From: Janthinobacterium sp. TND4EL3 | GTDB taxonomy: Bacteria; Pseudomonadota; Gammaproteobacteria; Burkholderiales; Burkholderiaceae_D | NCBI RefSeq assembly: GCF_900156175.1 | Contig: NZ_FTMV01000016.1 | Location: 88,525 to 152,524 of the forward strand | Reading direction: 5' to 3' | Length of the DNA stretch: 64,000 nt | In this document: in pieces, positions 9,832 through 19,662 of the stretch | Layout of the letters: every line of letters starts with the position of its first letter | Position numbering within the stretch: position 1 is the first letter of the stretch | Position numbers and translations under genes: made by a program | Notes under the pieces: generated by a model | Databases searched by the model: none | Told to the model about the DNA's origin: nothing | The model's input: only the letters and a program-made list of their open reading frames with translations

Positions 9832-10767
9832 TTATCCTGCGCGGACATTGGCGATGCCGAATGGGACATGCACCATGGGTATCGTGCCGCCCGCCGATTT
9901 CAGGTGGCTCAACTGGTCGTCGAAGAAGATATGCGGCTTGAATACGGCCAGCACGCGCGATTTGTCCATGCCGCCGAGGAAAAACGTCTCGTCGGCCGCC
10001 ACGCCCCAGCTTTTCAGGGTCGTCACGACGCGCTCGTGCGAGGGGGCGTTGCGCGCCGTGATGATGGCGATGCGCAGGATCTTGCGGTAGCCGGGGTCGC
10101 GCCGCTGCGCCTTTTCTTCCAGGCGCTGCATGGCGGCCAGCTTCTGGAACAGGCCGGCCAGCGGCCCGGGGCGGTGCGGCGTGCCCACGTTCAGGGTTTC
10201 ATGGGCATGGAATTCATCGACGTCATTGTTGCGCTTGAAGACGGTTTCCGCCTCGTCGTCGGCGATCACGCCGTCAAAGTCGAAGGCCACGCGCAGTTCC
10301 TCGTCGCTTTCATCGTCTTCCGTGCGCGATGGCAGCACCAGGCCGGCCGGATAGTCGCAGGCCAGCGCGCTGCGCACATCGTCCTCGTTCGCGCTGAGGA
10401 AGAGCGAGGCGTTGAAGGCGGGCAGGTAGGGGTAGGGCGGCTTGCCCGTCATGAAGGCGGCGCGCGAGATATCGAGGCCGTAGTGCGCGATGGAATGCAT
10501 CACGCGCAAGCCCGTTTCCGGCGAATTGCGCGAAAACAGCACCACTTCCACGGGCGACTGGCGCGCATAGTGCTTGTTGATGGCCAGGAAACGGCGGATG
10601 AAAGGGAAGGCCACGCCGCGCGGCAAGACCGTGTCGATATGCGCTTCCTGGTACTTGCGGTATTCCTCGGGGCCGCTGTCGAGGTAGACCTGGTGCGATT
10701 CGGACAGGTCGAACAGCGCGCTGGACGCGACGCCGATCACCAGTTTGTGTTCGATAGGATAAGCCAT
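9832..10767 (-). CDS. cytosolic 5'-nucleotidase (NT5C1-like)
   Basis: A 311-residue protein of the cytosolic 5'-nucleotidase IA family, which dephosphorylates nucleoside monophosphates. The HAD-type core has AFDFDGVIADDEAETVF (around residues 166-182), where the eukaryotic NT5C1A enzymes have AFDGDAVLFSDESE. Later blocks IITARNAPSHERV, LKSWGVAADETFFLGG and KPHIFFDDQLSHL follow in the same order as in NT5C1A. The N-terminal half (VLFSRNSPETGLRV, GKPPYPYL) also fits. The start is ATG at 10767. Physiological substrate (AMP, IMP or dUMP) cannot be told from the sequence. It lies upstream of mfd, separated by about 220 bases that include the REP-like element. Confidence 0.85.
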   Translation of the reverse strand: MAYPIEHKLVIGVASSALFDLSESHQVYLDSGPEEYRKYQEAHIDTVLPRGVAFPFIRRFLAINKHYARQSPVEVVLFSRNSPETGLRVMHSIAHYGLDISRAAFMTGKPPYPYLPAFNASLFLSANEDDVRSALACDYPAGLVLPSRTEDDESDEELRVAFDFDGVIADDEAETVFKRNNDVDEFHAHETLNVGTPHRPGPLAGLFQKLAAMQRLEEKAQRRDPGYRKILRIAIITARNAPSHERVVTTLKSWGVAADETFFLGGMDKSRVLAVFKPHIFFDDQLSHLKSAGGTIPMVHVPFGIANVRAG

Positions 10768-11106
10768 GGTCTGCCTGTTGTTTGCCTGTTGCTCATCTTA
10801 TACGACTATCAACTGCGCAGCCAATAGGGGGGCAGCAGGATTTTTTGCGCCAAACCGTCGTAAGCGAGCATTTTGCGACGCCGCTGTACAAGGCACGCCA
10901 CAATCAGGAAATAAATCTTGTTTTGTATCAAGTATGTAGCAGCCAGCACGCGTATTTTCCACTATGCTTCCAGTTATGAATTCTCGCCAATTGTAACGAA
11001 GCGTACGCCCCAACCCCGCCGCCTTTATACAAGTGTCAGCCGTTCTACCCGAACATGCCAGCCTCAACCTTGCCAGCAGCAGTTTTGACTTATAAAGGAT
11101 CTAGCC
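10768..11106. other. divergent intergenic region, nucleotidase / chemoreceptor
   Basis: 339 bases with no credible gene. It must hold promoters for both flanking genes. I see no clear sigma-28 (flagellar) promoter, which would be expected for a chemoreceptor. The receptor's ribosome-binding site is AAAGGAT at 11093-11099. Confidence 0.5.
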
Positions 11107-12846
11107 ATGTTTAAGAATTTATTGATCAAATGGAAGTTGGCGACCCTCGTCGCCGTGATGACGGTGGCCTTGCTGGTGGTCGGCGTCTGCGGCTATACGG
11201 GCATCGCCACCGTGGGCAACGCCGTCAATGAAATCGGCGTGGTGCGCCTGCCGTCCATCCAGGGGCTGATGATGATGAACGAGGGCCAGACGGCCGTCGC
11301 CGCCGCCACCCTGACGGCCGCCATCTATGAAAACAATTACCAGGCGCAAGACAAATTTGCGGAAGCGCTGCAGCTGCGCACCAAGGCCTGGAGCAATATC
11401 GAGGCGGGCCGCAAGCTGTACGAGCCGCTGCCGCAAACCGCCGAGGAAGCCGTGCTGTGGAAGCGTTTCCTGGAGGAATGGGCCGCCTGGAAGGGAGAGG
11501 ACGACAAGGTGCGCGCCATCCTGCGCCAACTGGCCGACAACCGCGACGAGGCGCGGCAGAAAGAGCTGTTCGTGGTCTTCTACAAGACGTATCTCGATTC
11601 GCGCGGCCTGTTCGGCAAGGCCGAGGCCACGCTCAACGAGATCATCAAGCTCAATAACGGCGTGGCCGACGCCAGCGTCAAGGAAGGCAGCGCGGCCGTG
11701 GTGCGTTCGGAAAGCCTGATGCTGATCCTGGGCCTGCTGGCTGCGGCGCTGGGCATCGGCTGCGCCGCCTACATTACGCGGGCCATCACGCAGCCGATCA
11801 ATTCGGCCGTGAAAGTGGCGCAGACGGTGGCTTCGGGCGACCTGACGAGCCACATCGAGGTGCACACGACGGAAGAAACGGGCCAGCTGCTGCAGGCGCT
11901 GAAAGACATGAACACCAGCCTGGTCAGCATCGTCGGCCAGGTGCGCAGCGGCACGGAGACGATCGCCACGGCGTCGTCGGAAATTGCCAGCGGCAACCTG
12001 GACCTGTCCTCGCGCACGGAAGAGCAGGCCAGTTCGCTGGAAGAGACGGCGTCGTCGATGGAAGAGCTGACGTCCACCGTGCGGCAGAACGCCGACAATG
12101 CCCAGCAGGCGAACCAGCTGGCGCGCAGCGCCTCGGGCGTGGCCGTCAAGGGCGGCGAGGTGGTGGGCAAGGTGGTCCAGACCATGGACGCCATCAACGA
12201 TTCCTCGCGCAAGATCGTCGACATCATCTCCGTCATCGACGGCATCGCCTTCCAGACGAATATCCTGGCCCTGAACGCGGCCGTGGAAGCGGCGCGCGCG
12301 GGCGAACAGGGACGCGGCTTCGCCGTCGTGGCGACGGAAGTGCGCAATCTGGCCCAAAGATCGGCTGGCGCAGCGAAAGAAATCAAGACGCTGATCGGCG
12401 ATTCCGTGGAAGCGGTCGACGCGGGCAGCAAGCTGGTGGCCGAGGCGGGCAGCACGATGGCGGAAATCGTCTCCAGCGTGCAGCGCGTGACGGACATCAT
12501 GGCGGAAATCAGCCTGGCGACGCAGGAACAAAGCTCGGGCATCGACCAGATCAACCAGGCCATCGGCCAGATGGACCAGGTGACGCAGCAAAATGCGGCC
12601 CTGGTGGAAGAGGCGGCGGCCGCCGCCGAATCGCTGCAGGAGCAATCGGGCCAGCTGGCCGGCGTGGTCAGCGTCTTCAAGCTCGACGGCGTGCAGGCGG
12701 CCCATGCCGCGCCGGCGCGCACTGCCGTGCGCCCGCGCATGGCGCCGTCCCCGCGCCCCGCGCCGTCCAGGGCCCGACCCGTGCTGCGCGCCGTGCCGTC
12801 GGGGCGCGAGCCGCAGCCGAAGGAAGACGATTGGGAAGTATTCTGA
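11107..12846 (+). CDS. methyl-accepting chemotaxis protein with CheR-docking-like tail
   Basis: A 579-residue transmembrane chemoreceptor. TM1 is residues 11-31, followed by a periplasmic four-helix-bundle-type sensor (about 32-195), TM2 (about 198-218), a HAMP domain, and a cytoplasmic signalling domain. The hairpin tip motif is the highly conserved [20 protein letters not shown] followed by VATEVRNLAQRSA. The last residues are EDDWEVF: DWEVF resembles the NWETF pentapeptide through which E. coli Tar/Tsr recruit CheR and CheB, and it follows a Pro/Arg/Ala-rich flexible linker of about 45 residues. The ligand is unknown. It is a single-gene unit followed by a strong terminator. Confidence 0.94.
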   Translation: MFKNLLIKWKLATLVAVMTVALLVVGVCGYTGIATVGNAVNEIGVVRLPSIQGLMMMNEGQTAVAAATLTAAIYENNYQAQDKFAEALQLRTKAWSNIEAGRKLYEPLPQTAEEAVLWKRFLEEWAAWKGEDDKVRAILRQLADNRDEARQKELFVVFYKTYLDSRGLFGKAEATLNEIIKLNNGVADASVKEGSAAVVRSESLMLILGLLAAALGIGCAAYITRAITQPINSAVKVAQTVASGDLTSHIEVHTTEETGQLLQALKDMNTSLVSIVGQVRSGTETIATASSEIASGNLDLSSRTEEQASSLEETASSMEELTSTVRQNADNAQQANQLARSASGVAVKGGEVVGKVVQTMDAINDSSRKIVDIISVIDGIAFQTNILALNAAVEAARAGEQGRGFAVVATEVRNLAQRSAGAAKEIKTLIGDSVEAVDAGSKLVAEAGSTMAEIVSSVQRVTDIMAEISLATQEQSSGIDQINQAIGQMDQVTQQNAALVEEAAAAAESLQEQSGQLAGVVSVFKLDGVQAAHAAPARTAVRPRMAPSPRPAPSRARPVLRAVPSGREPQPKEDDWEVF

Positions 12847-12884
12847 TCGATTGCATTCCGGGCGGCGCCTCTGCCGCCTGCCGG

Positions 12885-12909
12885 ACGGCCGCCCAGCGCG
12901 GCCGTTTTT
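12885..12909 (+). terminator. rho-independent terminator after first chemoreceptor gene
   Basis: A perfect 8-bp stem ACGGCCGC / GCGGCCGT with loop CCAGC is followed by TTTT, 39 bases after the chemoreceptor stop codon. Confidence 0.85.
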
Positions 12910-13198
12910 GTGCGCGGTGCCCGCCAGCGCTGCGGTTTCTACTTACTAAAAAAACAGTGTTATATAAATAGCTGTTTTGCCATCTAAGCAAATCTTTGCA
13001 AAACTTAACGCGACATTGCCTGTGAGATAACTCACACTGGCCGCCGTAGCACTCCAAGCTCCCGCCTCTGCCTTGTCCAGGCTGACCCCTCCGCCCGCTG
13101 CGCCCGGCCTTCCATGGCCGCTGGCGGCGCAAGCCATTGCCGTCAGCCTTGCAGGCCGGCCCGGCGCGAAGACCGATGCACCACACTGAAGGATGCGA
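12910..13198. other. intergenic region upstream of second chemoreceptor
   Basis: About 290 bases without a credible gene. The first 60 bases are AT-rich (TATATAAATAG at about 12961-12971), the likely promoter zone. A GTGAG-ATAA-CTCAC inverted repeat lies at 13022-13035. The last part is GC-rich and ends in the ribosome-binding site GAAGGA at about 13188-13193. Confidence 0.4.
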
Positions 13199-14800
13199 AT
13201 GAAGATGGCGAATATGAATATCGGGACCCGCTTGCGCTGGTCCTTTTCCTTGTTGACCCTGTTATTGCTGGGCACTGCCGCGCTGGGCATGCTGCGCCTG
13301 TCCGGCCTGGAACTGCGCATGCGCGACGTCATCGACGACAAGTATCCGAAGACCGTGCTGGCCAACGACATCATCAAGAACGTCAACGTCATCGCGCGCT
13401 CCTCGCGCAACCTGCTGCTGATGGCGGAGCCGCAGCAACTGGCGCAGGAGCGCGCCACCATCGCCAGGGCCGGCGCGGACACGGAGCAGCGCCTGGCCCA
13501 GCTCGAACGCATCGTCCTGTCGCAGGAGGGCCGCGCGCTGATGGCGGCCGTGACGCAGGCGCGCGCCACCTTCAACGGCGGGCGCGACAAGGTACTGGCC
13601 CTGCTCGACGAGGGCGCGCGCGACGCGGCGACGGCGCTGCTGCTGGGCGCCGTGCGCGACGACCAGCTGCGCTACATGGCGGCGCTGGAAGCGCTGATCA
13701 CGCACCAGCATGAGCGCATGGAGGCCGCGGGGGCCCAGGTGCACGAGGAATATGTCTCGGCGCGCACCATGATGCTGGCGCTCAGCGGCCTGGCCATCGC
13801 CTTTTCGCTGGCGACGGCCTGGCTGGTCACGCGCAGCATCGTCACGCCCCTGCAGCATGCCCTGACCGTGGCGCAGACCGTGGCCGCCGGCGACCTGACG
13901 TCGCATTTCGGCCGCCATGGGCGCGACGAGACGGGCAAGCTGCTCGACGCGCTCTCCATCATGAACGGCAACCTGCTCGACATCGTGCAGCGCGTGCGCG
14001 AAGGCACGGACACCATCGCCACGGCCTCGACGCAGATCGCGGCCGGCAATGTCGACCTGTCGGCGCGCACCGAGGAGCAGGCCAGTTCGCTCGAACAGAC
14101 GGCGTCCGCCATGGAGGAACTCAGTTCGACGGTGCAGCAGAACGCCGACAACGCCCGCCACGCCAGCGCGCTGGCCGTCGAGGCGGCGAACATCGCCCGC
14201 GACGGCGGGCAGGCCGTGGGGCAGGTGATCCACACCATGGAAGCGATCAGCGCGTCGTCGGCGCAGATCGCCGACATCATCGGCGTGATCGACATGCTGG
14301 CCTTCCAGACGAATATCCTGGCCCTGAACGCGGCCGTGGAAGCGGCGCGCGCGGGCGAGCAGGGGCGCGGCTTTGCCGTCGTGGCCACGGAAGTGCGCAG
14401 CCTGGCCCAGCGCAGCGCGGCCGCCGCGCGCGATATCCGCGCGCTGATCGCCAACTCCACGCAGCAGGTTGATGCGGGGACGGCACTGGTGGCGCAGGCC
14501 GGCGCCACCATGCAGGACGTGGTGGCGGCAGTGGGACGCGTCAGCCAGATGGTGGCCGACATCACGGCGGCCAGCGCCGAGCAAAGCACGGGCATCGGCC
14601 AGATCAGCCAGGCCGTGGTGCAGATGGATGAAGTGACGCAGCAGAACGCGGCCCTGGTGGAAGAAGCGGCGGCCGCTTCGCAATCGCTGGAAGGCGAGGC
14701 GGCAAACCTGCTGCAGGTGGTCAGCGTGTTCCGCCTGCGCCAGGCGCCGGCGGCCCTGCCGCACCGGCCGGCGCCGGCCCTGCCGCGCCTGACCGTCTAG
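13199..14800 (+). CDS. methyl-accepting chemotaxis protein
   Basis: A chemoreceptor of about 533 residues: TM1 near residues 13-33, a periplasmic helical sensor rich in Arg and Ala (about 35-185), TM2 near 190-210, HAMP, and the signalling domain with the tip [20 protein letters not shown]. An ATG at 13193 overlaps the GAAGG ribosome-binding site, so the ATG at 13199, five bases after it, is the more likely start. Unlike the neighbouring receptor it has no WExF-type C-terminal pentapeptide and ends in a short Pro-rich tail. The sensor domains of the two receptors differ, so they probably detect different ligands. It is eight bases upstream of the GGDEF/EAL gene and likely shares a transcript with it. 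Confidence 0.93.
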   Translation: MKMANMNIGTRLRWSFSLLTLLLLGTAALGMLRLSGLELRMRDVIDDKYPKTVLANDIIKNVNVIARSSRNLLLMAEPQQLAQERATIARAGADTEQRLAQLERIVLSQEGRALMAAVTQARATFNGGRDKVLALLDEGARDAATALLLGAVRDDQLRYMAALEALITHQHERMEAAGAQVHEEYVSARTMMLALSGLAIAFSLATAWLVTRSIVTPLQHALTVAQTVAAGDLTSHFGRHGRDETGKLLDALSIMNGNLLDIVQRVREGTDTIATASTQIAAGNVDLSARTEEQASSLEQTASAMEELSSTVQQNADNARHASALAVEAANIARDGGQAVGQVIHTMEAISASSAQIADIIGVIDMLAFQTNILALNAAVEAARAGEQGRGFAVVATEVRSLAQRSAAAARDIRALIANSTQQVDAGTALVAQAGATMQDVVAAVGRVSQMVADITAASAEQSTGIGQISQAVVQMDEVTQQNAALVEEAAAASQSLEGEAANLLQVVSVFRLRQAPAALPHRPAPALPRLTV

Positions 14801-14808
14801 TGGCCTGA

Positions 14809-16770
14809 GTGGAGTTGCGCGCAAACGCGGGGCGCCCGGACCCTGCACCACGATGGCTCGACGCCGCCAGCAGCACGCTGTGCGCCATGCTGGCCGCCTG
14901 CCTGCTGCTGTGCATCTGGGGCTATACGGCAGTGCGTCTCGATGACGAGATGCAGCAGGCGCTCGAACGCGCCGGCATCGAGAACCGCGACGTGGCCACC
15001 ATCCTGGCGGCGCAGCTGGGCGACGCCCTGGGGCCGCTGTCCGAGCTGCCCGCCGACCTGGCGTATTTCCTGCGCCCCTACCGCGAGATCAGCCGCAAGG
15101 CGCATGGCCGCATCGAGATCGCCGGTAGCGAAGGCGACGTGCTGGCCGCGCTGCAGGATGGCTTGCCGGCCGGCGCCCCGGCGCCGCAGGATACGGTGCG
15201 CCTGCTCGACGTGCGCAGCCTGCCGCGCCATGGCCTGCAGGTGCGGGTCAGCCAGGAGCGTGCGCGGGTGCTGGCGCAGCTCGACGGACCGCGCTGGCGC
15301 CTGCTGGCCCAGGCGGCGCTGGCATCGCTGGCCGTGCTGGCGCTGGGCGGCGCCATCGTATGGGCCGCGCGGCGGCGCTTGCGCGCACAGCGGCGCCAGG
15401 CGCAAGGCGAGCAAATCACCCTGAGCCTGCAGCTGGCGCGCGAAAGAAGCCGCGCCGACCAGCTGGCCACCCGCGACGAGCTGACGGGCGTGGCCAACCG
15501 GCGCCATTTCTACGACATCGCCAGCGGCAAGCTGCTGCAGGCGCGCCACAGCCGCAACCATTATGCGCTGCTGCTCGTCGACATGGACCGTTTCAAGCAC
15601 GTCAACGAGCGCCTGGGCCAGCTGGCCGGCGACGCCCTGCTGCAGGAGGCGGCGGCACGCCTGCGCCGCGTGCTGCGCGACGGCGACGTGCTGGCGCGCT
15701 TCGGCGGCGATGCGTTCGTCCTGCTGCTGTGCGAAGTGGCCAGCGAGGAGCGCCTGGCCGCCGTCGCCGGCACCATCCTCGACGCGCTGCGCCAGCCCTT
15801 CGCTCCCGCTGCCGGCGCGGCCATCCTGGCCACGGCCAGCATCGGCATCGCGCTGTACCCGCGCGACGGGCAAAGCGTGGATGCCCTGCTGTCGGGCGCG
15901 GACAGCGCCATGGCCGGCGCCAAGACGGCGCGCGACAGCTTCCGCTTCTATGACATGGCCCTGAACCTGTCGTCGGCGCGCAGCCTGGAATTGCAGGGAC
16001 GCTTCGAAATGGCCATGCGCGAGAACGAATTCTGCCTGCACTACCAGGGCAAGTTCGACACGGCACGCGGGCATATCGTCGGCCTGGAAGCGCTGCTGCG
16101 CTGGGACCATCCCCATCACGGCCTGATCTTCCCGAACGAGTTCATCGGCCTGGCGGAAGAAACGGCGGCCATCCTCGCCCTGGGCAACTGGAGCATCGCG
16201 GCCGCCTGCCGCCAGCTGGCGCAATGGCGCCAGGACGGCTTGCCGCTGGTGCCCGTGGCGATCAATATCTCGGCCAGGCAGCTGCGCGACCCGCAGTTGC
16301 TTGCCACCGTGACGCGCTGCCTGGCGGCGCATGCGCTGGCGCCGGCGCTGCTGGAGCTGGAAGTGACGGAAAGCTGCTTCATCGATGATATTTCGCAAGC
16401 CAGGGAGGTGCTGGAGCGCCTGCGCGCACTGGGCCTCGTCATTTCGCTGGACGACTACGGCACCGGCTACTCGGGCTTGAGCCATATCAGGCTGCTGCCG
16501 ATCCACACCTTGAAGATAGACCGCTCCTTCATTCGCGACATCGCCATCGACAGGAATGACGCCATGATCGTCGCCTCGACCATCGGCCTGGCGCACGGAC
16601 TGGGCTTGCGGGTGGTGGCCGAAGGCGTGGAAAGCGGCGAGCAGCTGGCCTGCCTGCAGCAGCTGGGCTGCCAGCAGGTGCAGGGTTTCTACCTGCATCG
16701 GCCGGCGCCGGCGGCGGCCATCGCCGCGCTGCTGGCCGCTGCGCGCCTGGCACCGGCGCCGGCCATGTGA
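14809..16770 (+). CDS. membrane-bound GGDEF-EAL protein, probable c-di-GMP phosphodiesterase
   Basis: A 653-residue protein with TM segments at about 23-43 and 165-187 enclosing a periplasmic domain of about 120 residues, then a GGDEF domain (DELTGVANRR at 223-232) and an EAL domain. The GGDEF signature reads GGDAF (299-303), so the catalytic Glu is lost and cyclase activity is unlikely. The EAL domain keeps E427 of EALLRW, the Asn of NISARQL, the Glu of LEVTES, the DDYGTGYS loop, the Lys of LKIDRSF, the Glu of AEGVES and the Gln of QGFYL, so it should hydrolyse c-di-GMP. The start is a GTG eight bases after the chemoreceptor stop; no ATG precedes TM1 in a useful position. Coupling to a chemoreceptor suggests a motility or attachment role. 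Confidence 0.9.
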   Translation: MELRANAGRPDPAPRWLDAASSTLCAMLAACLLLCIWGYTAVRLDDEMQQALERAGIENRDVATILAAQLGDALGPLSELPADLAYFLRPYREISRKAHGRIEIAGSEGDVLAALQDGLPAGAPAPQDTVRLLDVRSLPRHGLQVRVSQERARVLAQLDGPRWRLLAQAALASLAVLALGGAIVWAARRRLRAQRRQAQGEQITLSLQLARERSRADQLATRDELTGVANRRHFYDIASGKLLQARHSRNHYALLLVDMDRFKHVNERLGQLAGDALLQEAAARLRRVLRDGDVLARFGGDAFVLLLCEVASEERLAAVAGTILDALRQPFAPAAGAAILATASIGIALYPRDGQSVDALLSGADSAMAGAKTARDSFRFYDMALNLSSARSLELQGRFEMAMRENEFCLHYQGKFDTARGHIVGLEALLRWDHPHHGLIFPNEFIGLAEETAAILALGNWSIAAACRQLAQWRQDGLPLVPVAINISARQLRDPQLLATVTRCLAAHALAPALLELEVTESCFIDDISQAREVLERLRALGLVISLDDYGTGYSGLSHIRLLPIHTLKIDRSFIRDIAIDRNDAMIVASTIGLAHGLGLRVVAEGVESGEQLACLQQLGCQQVQGFYLHRPAPAAAIAALLAAARLAPAPAM

Positions 16771-16851
16771 GGCCGCTTTGTAACAGGATGCATACATGAC
16801 GCCACGTGGCGCGGCGCGGATGCTCAGTAAAATGTCGTTACTGCGCGCCGC

Positions 16852-19659
16852 ATGCTTGAACACTATCCCCATGCAACAACTATGAACAGCTCCATTCCGG
16901 CCTTTGTCTTTGGCCCGTTTCGCCTATTGCCGCTCGAACGCCTGCTGTTCGATGGCGAGCGTGCGCTGCGCCTGGGGAGCCGTGCGATGGACCTGCTGCT
17001 GGCGCTACTCGAGCGGGCCGGCGAGATCGTCGACAAGAACGAGCTGCTGGCCATCGTCTGGCCCAACGCCGTCGTCGACGACGCCACCCTGCGCGTGCAC
17101 CTGGCCGCGCTGCGCAAGGTGCTTGGCGATGGCCGCGACGGCCAGCGCTACATCACCACCATCCCCGGGCGCGGCTACGGCTTCCTGGCGCCCCTGTCGT
17201 ACACGGGGCAGGCGGTGGCGGCCGGCCCGGCCAGCGCCGAGCCGCAGCACAACCTGCCGGTGCTGCTGACGCGCATGGTGGGACGCGCCGAGACGCTGCA
17301 GGCGATGGCCAACCAGCTGCTGCAATTGCGCCTGCTGTGCATCGTCGGCCCGGGCGGCATCGGCAAGACCACGGTGGCCGTGGCGCTGGCCACGCGCGTG
17401 CTGCGCCGCTACGCCGACGGCGTCTGCTTCGTCGACCTGGCGCCGCTGGGCGAAGGCCGGCTGGTGCCGCTGGCGCTGGCCACGGCGCTGGGCGTGGCCG
17501 TGCCGGCGGACGAAGCCATGCCAGGCCTGCTGGCCTACCTGCGCCAGCGCCACATGCTGATCGTGCTCGACAACTGCGAACATGTGATCGGCGCCGCCGC
17601 CGCGCTGGCCGACGCGCTGCTCAAGGGCGCGCCGCTGCTGCACGTGGTGGCCACCAGCCGCGAGCCGCTGCGCATCAGCAGCGAGCACCTGCAGCGCCTG
17701 CCGGCGCTGGGCTTGCCGCCTGCGGACGTGATACCGGACGCGCAGGCGGCGCGCCATTTCGCCGCCGTGCAGCTGTTTTGCGAGCGCTGCGCCGCGGCGG
17801 ACGACGGTTTCGTGCTGGCCGACGCGGACGTGCCCGTGGTGGCGGAAATCTGCCGCCGCCTCGACGGCATTCCGCTGGCGCTGGAACTGGCGGCCGGGCG
17901 CATCGGCCACTTCGGCATCCATGAACTGCGGCGCCAGCTCGACGACCGCTTCCGCCTGCTCACGCGCGGCCCGCGCAACGTGCCGCTGCGCCACCAGACC
18001 CTGCGCGCCACCCTGGACTGGAGCTACGGCCTGCTCGACGCGGGGGAGCGCGCGGTGCTGCAGGTGCTGAGCGTGTTCAGGAGCCGCTTTCGCATGGAAT
18101 CGGCCGCCGCCGTCGCCGGCTACGAAGTGTTCGATACGGTGGCCGACCTGGCCGCCAAGTCCCTCGTCAGCATCGAATTCTGCTGCGAGCACGTGTATTA
18201 CCGCCTGCTGGAAACGACGCGCGCCTACGCGGCCACGCAGTTGCAGGCGAGCGGGCAGGGCGACGCCGTGTTCCTGCGCCATGCGCGCCACTGCCAGGCG
18301 CTGGCCGGGCGCATCGCCGCCGACTGGGAGCGCATGAGCTTCGCCAGCTGGAGCGCCTGCTACGGCCGCCACGTGGACGACCTGCGCGCGGCCATCGACT
18401 GGGCCTTCGGCGGCGAGGGCGACGCGGCGCTGGGCATTGCCCTGACCCTGGCGGCGCAAACCCTGTTCTACCAGCTGTCGCTGCTGGACGAATACCGCAT
18501 GCGCGTGGAGCGGGCGCTGGAACAGATGGCGCTGCACGGCATCGTCGACCCGGACAGCGAAATGCAGCTGCACTTCGCGCTTGCGCACCTGCTGATGCAC
18601 ACGCAGGGCGTGACGGACGCCATGCTGCTGTCGTTCCGCCATGGCCATGCGCTGGCCATGCGGACGGATGACGTGCCGCGCCGTGCCGAAGCGATCTGCG
18701 GCATGTGGATCTGCAGCGTCGCGCTGGCCGATTTCACGGGGGCGGACGCCTATGTGGTCGAGTTTTCCGCGCTGTGCCAGGCGGGCGGCGGGACGGCCAT
18801 GCAGCTGGTGGCGGCGCGCATGCGTTCGGCCGGCGAGCACCTGCAGGGACGCCACGCGCAGTCGGCGGAACTGGCGCGCATGGTGCTCGCGCATCCCGAT
18901 GGCGCCGGCCAGCTCACGTTCAACAATGCGGTGCTGGCCGACCACCAGGTTTGCATGCGCGGCAATCTGTCGCGCTGCCTGTGGCTGCTGGGACGCCCGG
19001 ACGAGGCCCTGCAGGTCGCGCGCGAAGCGGTGATACTGGGCTTCGAGCACAATGGCGCCTCGCTGTGCGTGGCGCTGGCCTTCAGCGCCATCCCCGTGGC
19101 CCTGTGGTGCGGCCAGCATGGCCTGGCGCGCGCCTGGAATTGCCTGCTGCGCGAGCATGCGGCCCGCTACGGCCTGCTGTACTGGAGCGCCTGGGGCGCC
19201 GGCTACCAGCATCTGCTCGACGCGATCGACGGCATCGCGCAATTTTCCTGGCCGGCGGTGCGCAGCTGGCCCATGCAGATCGATGTCATGGCCACCTTGC
19301 ATGACGCTGCCGCAGACCTGCAGGCGGTGCGGCGCGCCCGCACGGGGCTGGCGCCGTGGAGCATGCCGGAAGTGCTGCGCCGCGCCGCGCACAGCCGCTG
19401 GCGCACCCTGGCAGCGGACGACGAGGCCGGCCTGCGGCAGGTCGAGGCGCAATTCGGCGAAGCGCTGGCGCTGGCCCGTGCGCAGGAGGCGGCGGGCTGG
19501 GAATTGCGCTGCGCCACCAGCCTGGCGAGCCTGCTGCACGCACAGCGGCGCGGCAGCGAGGCGCAGGCGCTGCTGGCGCCGGTGCTTGCGCGCCACGAAC
19601 AGGGGCAGGGCAGTGCCGACGTGCTGGCGGCAGCGGCCTTGCTGGCGCGGCTGGCCTGA
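16852..19659 (+). CDS. winged-helix / STAND-type ATPase transcriptional regulator
   Basis: A 935-residue regulator. Residues about 15-110 form an OmpR/CadC-type winged helix, with RYITTIPGRGYGFLAPL as the typical wing end. A nucleotide-binding domain follows, with Walker A GPGGIGKTT (about 166-174) and Walker B MLIVLDNCEHV (about 235-245), then VATSREPLRI. The C-terminal 450 residues are helical and Ala/Leu-rich, likely a TPR-like sensor. This design is that of one-component STAND regulators, which oligomerise on ligand and nucleotide binding. No membrane segment is visible. Starts at 16852 or the ATG at 16882 are both possible; no clear Shine-Dalgarno decides. It is convergent with the lipase operon, four bases from the foldase stop; whether it regulates lipase is unknown. 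Confidence 0.85.
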   Translation: MLEHYPHATTMNSSIPAFVFGPFRLLPLERLLFDGERALRLGSRAMDLLLALLERAGEIVDKNELLAIVWPNAVVDDATLRVHLAALRKVLGDGRDGQRYITTIPGRGYGFLAPLSYTGQAVAAGPASAEPQHNLPVLLTRMVGRAETLQAMANQLLQLRLLCIVGPGGIGKTTVAVALATRVLRRYADGVCFVDLAPLGEGRLVPLALATALGVAVPADEAMPGLLAYLRQRHMLIVLDNCEHVIGAAAALADALLKGAPLLHVVATSREPLRISSEHLQRLPALGLPPADVIPDAQAARHFAAVQLFCERCAAADDGFVLADADVPVVAEICRRLDGIPLALELAAGRIGHFGIHELRRQLDDRFRLLTRGPRNVPLRHQTLRATLDWSYGLLDAGERAVLQVLSVFRSRFRMESAAAVAGYEVFDTVADLAAKSLVSIEFCCEHVYYRLLETTRAYAATQLQASGQGDAVFLRHARHCQALAGRIAADWERMSFASWSACYGRHVDDLRAAIDWAFGGEGDAALGIALTLAAQTLFYQLSLLDEYRMRVERALEQMALHGIVDPDSEMQLHFALAHLLMHTQGVTDAMLLSFRHGHALAMRTDDVPRRAEAICGMWICSVALADFTGADAYVVEFSALCQAGGGTAMQLVAARMRSAGEHLQGRHAQSAELARMVLAHPDGAGQLTFNNAVLADHQVCMRGNLSRCLWLLGRPDEALQVAREAVILGFEHNGASLCVALAFSAIPVALWCGQHGLARAWNCLLREHAARYGLLYWSAWGAGYQHLLDAIDGIAQFSWPAVRSWPMQIDVMATLHDAAADLQAVRRARTGLAPWSMPEVLRRAAHSRWRTLAADDEAGLRQVEAQFGEALALARAQEAAGWELRCATSLASLLHAQRRGSEAQALLAPVLARHEQGQGSADVLAAAALLARLA

Positions 19660-19662
19660 GTT

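Noticed and set aside
17005..19596. 863-codon open frame antisense to the winged-helix regulator
   Set aside because: Same shadow composition; the sense frame has Walker motifs and a winged helix.
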